A stretch of 39,011 bases of DNA, taken from contig CANQCG010000014.1 in the NCBI GenBank assembly GCA_947589645.1, forward strand, positions 1-39,011, in the 5' to 3' direction. Shown here piece by piece: positions 8,577 through 16,594 of the stretch. Within the stretch, counting starts at the first letter, position 1. The number at the start of each line of letters is the position of its first letter. The position numbers and the translations under genes were made by a program. The DNA is from an uncultured Clostridia bacterium. GTDB lineage: Bacteria > Bacillota > Clostridia > TANB77 > CAG-508. The notes under the pieces are model-generated. The model worked only from the letters and a program-made list of their open reading frames with translations. It did no database searches and was not told the origin of the DNA.

Positions 8577-8616
8577 AAAATAAAAATGATAGCAAAAGCT
8601 ATCATTTTTATTTTTG
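8577..8616. terminator. Intrinsic terminator of the tRNA pair
   Basis: A near-perfect 18-bp stem with AAAA loop (ATGATAGC/GCTATCAT core) is flanked by A-run and T-run, directly after the CCA of tRNA-Gln. It is symmetric enough to work on both strands. Confidence 0.9.
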
Positions 8617-8641
8617 AAAGAATTGGAGAGTGAGCAAAAAT

Positions 8642-8698
8642 GGTGACCCAAAGGCCGCGGCGCCCGAATCAAGTGAGGAAGTGCCCAAGGGGCATTCG
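8642..8698. other. 57-bp GC-rich intergenic island
   Basis: I count 37 G/C in 57 bases (65%), against about 30% around it. It contains GGCCGCGGCGCCCG and a small hairpin GTGCCC-AAG-GGGCAT. It lies between the tRNA terminator and the convergent KilA-N gene. It holds a 21-codon ORF from ATG 8640 (with GGAGAG upstream) whose product would be very Arg/Pro-rich, and a second open frame reading GDPKAAAPESSEEVP. Neither has codon use like the neighbours. A repeated element or structured RNA seems likelier than a gene. Confidence 0.6.
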
Positions 8699-8735
8699 AA
8701 TTTAGTCAGAGCAAATATGCTAATTTTAAAGAATA

Positions 8736-9299
8736 TTATTTTAAATATTTCATATCTGTAGCATTTAAAATTCTCATCTGTGATATGGCAATTTTATTTA
8801 ACTTCTCAAGTCTTTCAGATTGCTTTAATCCTTCATTTATAAAAACGGAATTTAAGTTTTCCAAGTTTGCTAAACATATTTGTTTTTGTTCTTCTGCTTT
8901 TAATCTTTCAAATTCTTTTATCAACAATAATTTAAATTTTGGACTAATCCACATTCCAAATTCAAATGCAATATCTTTGTGTGCGTATGTTCCCCCATAT
9001 CTTCCAGTTTTTGATATTATTCCAATTGCATTTGTTTTTTCTGTCCATTCTTTGACACTAATCTTATAATTATTTAAACCAGCATGACTTTTAATTATGG
9101 CAAATTCGCCATAATTAAAATTTGGATTATGAATTTCTTCCCAAATTCCTAAAAATTCTACAGTATTTCTATTTCTTAGCCAATCTGAGACAAAAAAATC
9201 ACCATCTTTCGATTTTAGCATATCAGTAATCGATATATAATCTTCATCATCAATTTTTATATAAGATATTTTTTGATTTAAAACATTTAATTCTGCCAT
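8736..9299 (-). CDS. KilA-N domain protein, shortened internally
   Basis: KilA-N is a DNA-binding domain best known from phage and large DNA virus proteins. Residues 1-133 match the domain: DDEDYISITDMLKSKDGD, WLRNRNTVEFLGIWE, EWTEKTNAIGI, GRYGGTYAHKDIAFEFG, SPKFKLLLIKEFERL. The C-terminal LANLENLNSVFINEGL...RLEKLNKIAISQM is the usual family end. Family members are generally about 270 aa; here (187 aa) the middle region between the two parts, roughly 80-90 residues, is missing without loss of frame. The start is supported by GGGAGG 7 bp upstream and a well-formed promoter. It is convergent with the tRNA genes and may be a horizontally acquired gene. Confidence 0.85.
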   Translation of the reverse strand: MAELNVLNQKISYIKIDDEDYISITDMLKSKDGDFFVSDWLRNRNTVEFLGIWEEIHNPNFNYGEFAIIKSHAGLNNYKISVKEWTEKTNAIGIISKTGRYGGTYAHKDIAFEFGMWISPKFKLLLIKEFERLKAEEQKQICLANLENLNSVFINEGLKQSERLEKLNKIAISQMRILNATDMKYLK

Positions 9300-9328
9300 A
9301 AGTTACCTCCCAAACAATATATGAAACT

Positions 9329-9357
9329 ATTATATCAAACATTTGTTTAAAAATCAA
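9329..9357 (-). promoter_or_regulatory. Promoter of the KilA-N gene
   Basis: On the minus strand: TTGATT (complement of 9352-9357), 17-bp spacer, TATAAT (complement of 9329-9334), 30 bp before the start codon. Confidence 0.75.
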
Positions 9358-9499
9358 TGCGTATGTATAAAATTTATAATTTATTATTCATAATAGATAT
9401 ATACTTTCTAAAGTAATTGCACTTTTTTAAATTAAATAACTGCTAAAGTAGAATAAAATATTCCATTAAGTATTCAAATGATGATTTTTTCTCTAAAAT

Positions 9500-9590
9500 T
9501 TGACAAAGATATAATAAATGATATAAATAAAATAAAAAAATCAAACTAAAATAAGCCGATTTCATTGACGAATGTCTTATTTTGTTTTAC
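9500..9590 (+). promoter_or_regulatory. Consensus promoter followed at once by a terminator-like hairpin
   Basis: This is the main content of the 434-bp gap before the SprT-like gene. TTGACA (9500-9505), 16-bp spacer, TATAAA (9522-9527). Starting about 20 bp later, AAAATAAG (9548-9555) pairs with CTTATTTT (9576-9583), with an inner CATT-GACG-AATG stem and a TTTTGTTTT tail. A transcript from this promoter would be only about 55 nt unless it reads through to ATG 9734. The rest of the gap is featureless AT-rich DNA. Confidence 0.5.
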
Positions 9591-9733
9591 CATATAGTTT
9601 GGAAATGAAAGCTATGATATGAAAATAAGCAACTATATTATTAAACATAGTTTAAAAGAAAGAATAACCTTATACAAGCAAAAAATATAATAATTTATAA
9701 TTTGGCACAAATAAAAAACGAGAGGAAAACATA

Positions 9734-10312
9734 ATGGAAGAAAAATTAGAGCAAATATATATAAAGTGCATAGAAGAACTAAAAAGTATAGGAATAGATG
9801 TTTTAAACAAGGAACAAATAGGAAAAATAAGTATATCAATATCCAAAAGAAACAACCAAAGATATGGTTGTTGCAAGCAAGAACAGCCAGATTTAAAAAC
9901 AAAATACATAGAAAAAGTTGGCAGAAAAAAGATAATAAGATATGCTAAATTTAATAAGCACAATATTGAAATAAGCCCTTGGCTTTTAGAATTAGATGAT
10001 AATATAATAAAAAATACAATTATACACGAAATAATACATTGTATGCCTAATTGCAACAATCATGGAGAAGAATTTAAAAAATATGCAAAATACATAAATA
10101 ATAAGTTAGGCTATAACATATCAAGAGTAGGAGACAAAAAGCAAGATTATATAAAAAGTAACATAGAGTATAAGGAAGAAGAAAAATACAATTATCACAT
10201 AAAGTGTATAAAATGTGGACAAAGCTTTTATAGAAAAAGATTAAACAGAAATTTTGCTTTAAAATATAGATGCGGAAAATGTGGTAGTAAATTTATAGTT
10301 GAAAAAATATAA
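9734..10312 (+). CDS. SprT-like zinc metalloprotease-fold protein
   Basis: A 192-aa SprT-like domain protein. Zinc site: HEIIHCMPNCNNHGEEF (HExxH at 98-102, third histidine at 110), preceded by the SISKRNNQRYGCC and IEISPWLL strands typical of the family. The C-terminal zinc ribbon has CIKCGQSFYR and CGKCGSKF (Cys 158, 161, 180, 183). Bacterial relatives are uncharacterised; eukaryotic Spartan proteases cleave DNA-protein crosslinks, but that role cannot be transferred with confidence. GAGAGGAAAA precedes ATG 9734. It is followed by ddl with a 77-bp gap. Confidence 0.8.
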   Translation: MEEKLEQIYIKCIEELKSIGIDVLNKEQIGKISISISKRNNQRYGCCKQEQPDLKTKYIEKVGRKKIIRYAKFNKHNIEISPWLLELDDNIIKNTIIHEIIHCMPNCNNHGEEFKKYAKYINNKLGYNISRVGDKKQDYIKSNIEYKEEEKYNYHIKCIKCGQSFYRKRLNRNFALKYRCGKCGSKFIVEKI

Positions 10313-10389
10313 AAGAAAAATATTTTCAAAGCGAGATAATAAGATAAAAAATGCTGAATAAAATTAAATAAAAACATTAGGAGGTAGTA

Positions 10390-11406
10390 ATGAAAAAATT
10401 AGGAGTAATTTTTGGAGGCACATCAACAGAACATGATGTATCTATAATGTCTGCCAAATCAGTAATTGAAAACTTAGACAATCAAAAATATGAAATTTAT
10501 CCAATTTATATTGATAAACAGGGAAAATGGTTTAAGCAAAGTAGAGCAGGAGAAGAAATAAAAGAAGAAATAGAAAATGTTGTGCAATATTTAAAAAAGT
10601 TAGATGTAATTTTCCCAGTATTACATGGTAAATATGGAGAAGATGGCACAATACAGGGAATGCTTGAAATTCTAGGCATTCCATATGTTGGATGCAAAGT
10701 ATTAGCTTCAAGTGTAGGAATGGATAAAGCATATACAAAAATAATCTTTGAAAAAGCTAAAATACCACAGGCACCTTATGTATATGTTCAAAAGAAAAAT
10801 AATACATATAAAATCATAAATGATAATTTAGAAGAAGAAAAATTAGATTTAGAGCAAATAGCAAGTAAGTTAAAGTTCCCTATGTTTGTAAAACCAGCAA
10901 ATTCAGGCTCTTCTGTAGGAGTAAAAAAAGTAAAAAATATAGAAGAATTAGAAATGGCAATACAATATGCCTCAGAGTATGATAGAAAAATATTAGTAGA
11001 ACAAGGAATAGATGGTAAAGAAGTAGAATGTGCAATATTAGATGGTGGAGAAAAAGGTGAAATTTTAGCATCAACAGTAGGAGAAATTTTGTCAGCAGAA
11101 GAATTTTATAGCTTTGATGCTAAATACAATATGCCAGATTCAAAAACAATTGTACCTGCCAATATAGAAAAAGAGAAAATAGAAGAAATAAGAAAGCTAG
11201 CAGCAAAAGCATTTAATGCAATTGATGGAAGTGGACTTTCAAGAGTAGATTTCTTTATAGAAAAAAATACAAATAAAGTTTATATTAATGAAATAAATAC
11301 TATGCCAGGTTTTACTAAAATTAGTATGTATCCAAAACTATTTGAAGCAATAGGAATAAGCTATACGCAATTGTTAGACAAATTAATTGAAAGTGCAAGT
11401 ATATAA
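10390..11406 (+). CDS. ddl: D-alanine--D-alanine ligase
   Basis: The ATP-grasp enzyme that joins two D-alanines for the peptidoglycan pentapeptide. At 338 aa it has normal length. Visible motifs: GVIFGGTSTEHDVSIMSA at the N-terminus (with the catalytic Glu), HGKYGEDGTIQGMLE, FVKPANSGSSVGV in the ATP-grasp, EEFYSFDAKY (loop with the Ser/Tyr triad region), SRVDFFIE, and the metal-binding end YINEINTMPGFTKISMYP. The Tyr-containing loop and length fit a Ddl rather than a Van-type D-Ala-D-Lac ligase. TTAGGAGGT precedes ATG 10390. Confidence 0.95.
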   Translation: MKKLGVIFGGTSTEHDVSIMSAKSVIENLDNQKYEIYPIYIDKQGKWFKQSRAGEEIKEEIENVVQYLKKLDVIFPVLHGKYGEDGTIQGMLEILGIPYVGCKVLASSVGMDKAYTKIIFEKAKIPQAPYVYVQKKNNTYKIINDNLEEEKLDLEQIASKLKFPMFVKPANSGSSVGVKKVKNIEELEMAIQYASEYDRKILVEQGIDGKEVECAILDGGEKGEILASTVGEILSAEEFYSFDAKYNMPDSKTIVPANIEKEKIEEIRKLAAKAFNAIDGSGLSRVDFFIEKNTNKVYINEINTMPGFTKISMYPKLFEAIGISYTQLLDKLIESASI

Positions 11407-11424
11407 CTTAAAAATGAATAAATA

Positions 11425-11465
11425 ACCTCTTAATAAAATATATAAATATTAGGAGGTCTATTTTT
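11425..11465 (+). promoter_or_regulatory. Hairpin that sequesters the ribosome site of the sod pseudogene
   Basis: ACCTCTTAATA (11425-11435) pairs over 11 bp (one G:U) with TATTAGGAGGT (11447-11457), burying AGGAGG. The sequence CTATTTTT then runs directly into ATG 11466. It looks like a terminator for ddl that overlaps the downstream Shine-Dalgarno; the left arm starts 19 nt after the ddl stop. Confidence 0.6.
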
Positions 11466-11931
11466 ATGCTAGAGAAAATAAAAAAAATTGAATTACCATA
11501 TCCATTAGATGCACTAGAGCCATATTACAATAAAGAAACACTAAAGATACATTATGAAACTTTGTATACAGGCTATGTAAATAATACTAATAAAGCTTTA
11601 GAAAAATTAGAAATCGCAAGAAATAATAGCGAATATGAAAATATAAAATGCCTAGAAAAAGAATTAAGCTTTCAAGGCTCAGGAGCAATTTTGCATAAAC
11701 TATTTTTCGAAAATATGGGTACCAAGCTTTAACAGATTAGAAGTTCTTCAATGTGAGAAACATCAAAACTTAACCTTATGGGGATGCACACCACTATTTA
11801 TAATAGATATGTGGGAACATTCTTACTTCTTACAATATAAAGCAAACAGACAGGAATATATAAATGCATTTTGGAATATTGTAAATTGGAATGTTGTAAA
11901 CAAAAGGTTTGACACTTTAAGGCTTAGTTAA
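11466..11931 (+). pseudogene. Fe/Mn superoxide dismutase, broken by deletion and frameshift
   Basis: Superoxide dismutase detoxifies superoxide. The first 86 codons (11466-11720) match the N-terminal helical hairpin of the clostridial Fe/Mn type (LPYPLDALEPYYNKETL, SFQGSGAILHKLFFENMG). The reading frame then stops at TAA 11730. The C-terminal part continues in the +1 frame from about 11716 to TAA 11931: SFNRLEVLQCEKHQNL, DMWEHSYFLQYK, WNIVNWNVVNKRF. Compared with the family, about 45 residues between FFENMG and the beta-sheet half are missing, so this is a deletion of roughly 130 bp, not a one-base error. The four metal-ligand positions survive on the two fragments, but no active enzyme can be made. 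Confidence 0.88.
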
Positions 11932-11946
11932 TGCTAAGCCTTTTTT
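11919..11946 (+). terminator. Intrinsic terminator after the sod pseudogene
   Basis: AAGGCTTAG (11919-11927) pairs perfectly with CTAAGCCTT (11934-11942), followed by a T-run. It overlaps the end of the broken gene. Confidence 0.85.
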
Positions 11947-12038
11947 ATATTGTAGTAGGGTTGTCCCGTTGAGAAAACTTTCCATCAAAAACAATAAAAA
12001 AATTTACAAATTCTATGCTATAAAACCCTAAAAATCTC

Positions 12039-12067
12039 TTGTATATATAAGTGTTTTATGATAGAAT
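12039..12067 (+). promoter_or_regulatory. Promoter of lepA
   Basis: TTGTAT (12039-12044), 17-bp spacer, TAGAAT (12062-12067). The ribosome site AAGGAGAGG (12084-12092) is an unusually long 17 nt before ATG 12110, filled by A-rich sequence. Confidence 0.6.
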
Positions 12068-12109
12068 AAAACCGAATTATATTAAGGAGAGGAAAGTAAA
12101 AAAATACAA

Positions 12110-13922
12110 ATGGAAATTAGCCAAAGCAATATTAGAAATTTCAGTATAATAGCCCATATAGACCATGGAAAATCAACCTTAGCAGATAGACTAATAGAGC
12201 TAACAGGTGTACTTTCTCAAAGAGAAATGCAAGACCAAGTATTAGACAATATGGATATTGAAAAAGAAAGAGGAATAACCATAAAGTCTCAATCTGTAAG
12301 AATGAAATACAAAGCAAACGATGGACAAGAATATATTCTAAATTTAATAGATACACCTGGACATGTAGATTTTAATTATGAAGTATCAAGAAGTTTAGCT
12401 GCATGTGATGGAGCAATCTTAATAGTTGATTCAAGCCAAGGAGTAGAGGCACAAACATTAGCAAATGTATACTTAGCATTAGACAACAATTTAGAAATAT
12501 TGCCAGTAATAAATAAGATTGATTTACCAAATGCAAGACCACAAGAGGTAAAAGATGAGATAGAAGAAATAATTCGGAATACCAGCACAAGATGCACCAT
12601 GTATTTCAGCAAAAACAGGCTTAAATGTTGAAAAAGTGCTAGAAAGAATAGTAAAAGATTTGCCGCCACCTAAAGGAGACGTAAATGCCAAAACAAAATG
12701 CTTAATATTTGACTCATGTTACGATAATTATAAGGGAGCCATAGCATATGTAAGAGTATTTGATGGAAGCGTAAAAGTTGGAGACGAAATAAAATTAATG
12801 GCAACGAATAAAGTATTTACTGTAACTGAAGTAGGGTATTTTGAACCAGGAAATTATGTAGCAACAGATAAATTAGTAGCAGGAGAGGTAGGGTACATAG
12901 CAGCAAGTATAAAAGTAATTTCAGACATACATGTTGGAGATACAGTAACACTAAAAGAAGCTCCAGCAGAAGAGCCACTTGCAGGTTATAAAAAAGTAAC
13001 ACCGATGGTATACTGTGGGTTATATCCAGTAGATGGAAGCGAGTACGAAAACTTAAAAGTAGCACTAGAAAAATTAAAATTAAATGATGCAGCATTAGAA
13101 TATGAGCCAGAAAGTTCAGCAGCTTTAGGCTTTGGCTTTAGATGTGGCTTTTTAGGACTGCTACACTTAGAAATAGTTGAAGAAAGACTAGATAGAGAAT
13201 ACGATTTAGGACTAATTACAACATCACCATCTGTAATTTATAAAGTTCATAAAACAGATGGAACAGTTTTAGACATATATAATCCGGCGGAGCTACCACC
13301 AGACCAAGAAGTATCATGCATAGAAGAACCAATAGTAACTGCAGAGATATTAACTCCAAAAGAATATGTTGGTAACATTATGAAAATGTGTCAAGATAGA
13401 AGAGGCATTTATATAGACATGAAATACTTAGACGAAAATAGAGTTACACTAATATATGAAATGCCACTTAATGAAATAATATATGATTTTTTTGATAATT
13501 TAAAATCTAAAACAAAAGGATATGCTTCATTTGATTATACATTTAAAGAATATAGACCATCAAAACTCGTAAAATTAGACATACATGTTAATGGAGAAAA
13601 AGTTGATGCCTTAAGCTTTATAGTACACAAAGATACAGCTTATGAAAGAGGCAAAAAGATGGTAGAAAAGCTTAAAGAAGTTATACCAAGACATTTATTT
13701 GTAATACCACTTCAAGCAGTAATTGGAGGAACAATTATAGCAAGAGAAACAATATCTGCAATGCGCAAAGATGTGCTTGCGAAGTGCTATGGAGGAGATA
13801 TTACAAGAAAGAAAAAATTATTAGAAAAGCAAAAGCGTGGCAAAAAGAAAATGAGACAGATCGGAAATGTAGAAATGCCACAAGAAGCGTTTTTAGCAGT
13901 ATTAAAATTAAATGATGAATAA
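12110..13922 (+). pseudogene. lepA: Elongation factor 4 (LepA), interrupted by a one-base frameshift
   Basis: LepA/EF-4 is a translational GTPase acting on the ribosome. The first 173-codon frame has [19 protein letters not shown] (G1), ERGITIKSQ (G2), [11 protein letters not shown] (G3) and NKIDLPNA (G4). The rest (12636-13922 and before) carries the EF-Tu-like domain 2, EF-G-like domains ([17 protein letters not shown]) and the LepA-specific C-terminal domain ([18 protein letters not shown]). The two frames together give about 600 aa, the normal length. They join exactly if one base near C12575 is removed, restoring [19 protein letters not shown]. As written, translation ends at TGA 12629. 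A sequencing/assembly error, a real mutation or a +1 recoding event are possible; nothing else in the gene is decayed. Confidence 0.9.
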
Positions 13923-13942
13923 TAATGAATGGAGGGATATTT

Positions 13943-14893
13943 ATGAAAGGAAAATTAGGAGAACAAAGAAGAAGTGGACAAGACAGAAGAAAAGCTGAAA
14001 GAAGAAGTGGCACAGAAAGAAGAAGCGGAGTAGATAGAAGAAAAGCAGAAAGAGATACTCCAGATAGAAGAAAGGGCGAAAGAAGAGTGGCAGAAAGAAG
14101 AAGTGGTAAAGACAGAAGAAAGAGTCAAAATTCAGAAGAAAGTAAGGTAGATGCGCCCAGGTTTGAAGATCAGGTAGAAGGTAGAAATGCAGTACTAGAA
14201 TTATTAGAAAGTGGAAAAGATATTAATAAAATATTTGTCGCAAAAGGAGAAAAACATGGTTCAATAAACCAAATACTTGCAATTTCAAAAGAAAAAAGAA
14301 TTATAGTTGTAGAAAAAGATAGAAGGCAGTTACAAGAAATGGCACAAACAGATAATTTTCAAGGAGTAATTGCAATAGTCCCACCTTTTGAGTATTCTGA
14401 AATATCAGATATTTTAGAAGAAGCTAAGGGAAAACATGAAGATCCATTTATATTAATTTTAGATGGAATAGAAGATCCACACAATTTGGGCTCAATAATA
14501 AGAACAGCAGAGACTGCAGGAGTACATGGAATTATAATACCAAAAAGAAGGGCAGTAGCAGTAAATAGTACAGTAAACAAAGTTTCATGCGGAGCAGTAG
14601 AACATATGAAAATAGCAAGAGTAACTAATATATCAGATGCAATTGAAGAACTAAAAAAAGCAGGTCTATGGATCTGCGGAACAGATGTGCAAACAGATAA
14701 ATATTATTATAATCAAGATTTAACAGGACCACTTGCAATAGTAATTGGAAACGAGGCAAATGGCATTAGTGACAAAGTAAAGAAAAATTGTGATTTCTTA
14801 GTTAAAATTCCTATGAAGGGAAAAGTAGAGTCATTAAATGCAGCTGTTTCTACAGGAATAATAGTATATGAAGCGGTAAAACAGAGAAAATAA
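13943..14893 (+). CDS. TrmH-family rRNA 2'-O-methyltransferase (RlmB-like) with Arg-rich repeat extension
   Basis: A SPOUT methyltransferase, close to RlmB that methylates G2251 of 23S rRNA. After a substrate-binding domain (VEGRNAVLELLESGKDINKI), the knot shows ILDGIEDPHNLGSIIRTAE, IVIGNEANGIS and VESLNAAVSTGI, the three SPOUT motifs. ATG 13943 is chosen for GGAGG 7 bp upstream; the ATG at 13925 overlaps that site. The first 60 or so residues are an unusual tandem array of ERRSG-xDRRK-type units, extremely basic (about half Arg/Lys), not part of the catalytic family. They likely form an RNA-binding tail. It begins 20 bp after lepA, probably in one operon. Confidence 0.88.
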   Translation: MKGKLGEQRRSGQDRRKAERRSGTERRSGVDRRKAERDTPDRRKGERRVAERRSGKDRRKSQNSEESKVDAPRFEDQVEGRNAVLELLESGKDINKIFVAKGEKHGSINQILAISKEKRIIVVEKDRRQLQEMAQTDNFQGVIAIVPPFEYSEISDILEEAKGKHEDPFILILDGIEDPHNLGSIIRTAETAGVHGIIIPKRRAVAVNSTVNKVSCGAVEHMKIARVTNISDAIEELKKAGLWICGTDVQTDKYYYNQDLTGPLAIVIGNEANGISDKVKKNCDFLVKIPMKGKVESLNAAVSTGIIVYEAVKQRK

Positions 14894-14932
14894 ATATAAA
14901 GATACAAAAGTAAACAATAATGGAGGTAAAAA

Positions 14933-16495
14933 ATGAAAAAAGGTGCAAACAAGGTATTAATAATAATACTAATAGTAATTGCTATATTAGCAATAGCAGG
15001 AGGTGTTTTTGCTTATTTATATTTTGCAACAGATTTATTTAAAACAGGTCAAGAATTATTCGCAAAATATTTAAATGAAAATTTAGAAGAAATATATAAC
15101 ACAGTAAATTTAGAAAAAATATCTAATATTGAAGAAAGCTTGAAACAAAACAGAAACGAACAAAATACAACAATTTCATATCTTGCAGAAGGAAGTACAC
15201 AATCTGATTTAGAATTAACTATAGATACCCAAAATGATCCAATAGATAAAAAGTATTATGGAATTTTAGGATTAGCACTAGGAGATATGGAATCTGCATT
15301 AAAAGTAGAATATATGATAGAAGACGAGATATATTCATTAAGATTTACAAATGCTATTAAACAATTTTTCAGCGTTCAAAATCAAAATTTAAAGCAGATA
15401 GTAACAAGTTTTGGGTTAGATGAAGAAACAATAGATATGATACCAGATACAATAGATCCTGAAAGTTTTTCATTAGACGACCTAAGATTAACAGATGAAG
15501 AAAAAAATACAGAAATAAATAAATATGCACAATTATTGTATAATAATATTGCAAAAGAAAAATATCAAAAAAGGAATAACACAGTAATAACATTAAATGC
15601 ACAAACAATAACTACTAATGCATATATATTAACCTTAAACAGAGACGATATAAAAAATGTAGCATTAAAAATATTAGAAGAACTAAAGCAAGATGAAATA
15701 TTATCATCAAAGGTACAAATCATAGATGATATATTATACGAATATAATATTCAATTTTCTTTGAAAGATGCTATACTAGATGGAATTCAAAAATCAATTG
15801 ATGAACTAAATGGTGAAAATAAACCAAATCAAATAAAAGATGAAAACAAAGAAGAACAAGTACAAGAACAAAATATGATAATAACTGTATATGCACAGAA
15901 TGGAAAAACAGTCAGAATAAAACTAGAGCAAGGACTTGAAAATGTTACAGTAGATACCACAGAAATTGATGGTAAAAAACAAATAAACATGGCTTATAAC
16001 AGTATAGACGAAAATGATGCACAATTATCTTATCAAACTACATTTATTAAAGAAAATGACAATAAATTGATAGTAAAAAATAATAATGTTATAGATGAAG
16101 AAGAAACAGAAAATGAAATTAGTATTGAATTAATAGAAGATGGAAACAATGCCAAAATTAATATTATGATGAGTAGTAATATAGGTCAAATATCATTTAA
16201 TCGAAGTATTACTTTAGTAGATGAATTAGAATATGATATGGTTTTAAATTCAGAAAATAATATTATATTAAATCAATTATCACAAGAGCAAGTGGCAGCA
16301 CTATTTAATGCTGCAGTAAACAGAGTAGAGGAAGTTTATATTAAACCTTTAAGTGAGCAAATAACGAAGTTTTTAGCACTATTTATGTTTAGTAATTCAA
16401 ATGACATAGAGGGCAATATACAGTTTCCATCTATAGATGCTTCTGGAACTACTGATGGATTAAACCCAAACAATATAGATAATATTGATGAATAA
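14933..16495 (+). CDS. Membrane-anchored extracytoplasmic protein of unknown function
   Basis: I do not recognise the family. The 520-aa protein has an N-terminal signal anchor (KVLIIILIVIAILAIAGGVFAYLYF, about residues 7-31) after a KKG start, then a long acidic extracytoplasmic part. It contains charged helical stretches (residues 40-70, 180-220), a low-complexity linker around residues 290-310 (NKPNQIKDENKEEQVQEQ), and a beta-rich second half with repeated TVxxNGKTV/DGKKQINMAY-like strands. There is no cysteine motif or protease signature. GGAGG precedes ATG 14933. It lies 39 bp after the methyltransferase, so it may be cotranscribed, and is followed by a sortase with its own promoter. Confidence 0.75.
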   Translation: MKKGANKVLIIILIVIAILAIAGGVFAYLYFATDLFKTGQELFAKYLNENLEEIYNTVNLEKISNIEESLKQNRNEQNTTISYLAEGSTQSDLELTIDTQNDPIDKKYYGILGLALGDMESALKVEYMIEDEIYSLRFTNAIKQFFSVQNQNLKQIVTSFGLDEETIDMIPDTIDPESFSLDDLRLTDEEKNTEINKYAQLLYNNIAKEKYQKRNNTVITLNAQTITTNAYILTLNRDDIKNVALKILEELKQDEILSSKVQIIDDILYEYNIQFSLKDAILDGIQKSIDELNGENKPNQIKDENKEEQVQEQNMIITVYAQNGKTVRIKLEQGLENVTVDTTEIDGKKQINMAYNSIDENDAQLSYQTTFIKENDNKLIVKNNNVIDEEETENEISIELIEDGNNAKINIMMSSNIGQISFNRSITLVDELEYDMVLNSENNIILNQLSQEQVAALFNAAVNRVEEVYIKPLSEQITKFLALFMFSNSNDIEGNIQFPSIDASGTTDGLNPNNIDNIDE

Positions 16496-16534
16496 ATGAT
16501 TATAAAATATTGGAAATTAAAGAAATATAAGTAA

Positions 16535-16564
16535 TTGAACTGCATATTTTAAATGTGGTATAAT
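16535..16564 (+). promoter_or_regulatory. Extended -10 promoter of sortase 1
   Basis: TTGAAC (16535-16540), 18-bp spacer, TGG-TATAAT (-10 at 16559-16564), 30 bp before ATG 16595. Confidence 0.7.
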
Positions 16565-16594
16565 AAAAATGTATGTAAAAGAAAGGGGAGAAAA

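Noticed and set aside
8640..8705. 21-codon Arg-rich ORF in the GC-rich island
   Set aside because: Despite GGAGAG upstream, codons such as CGG, CGC and CCG are unlike every neighbour; kept only as part of the island finding.
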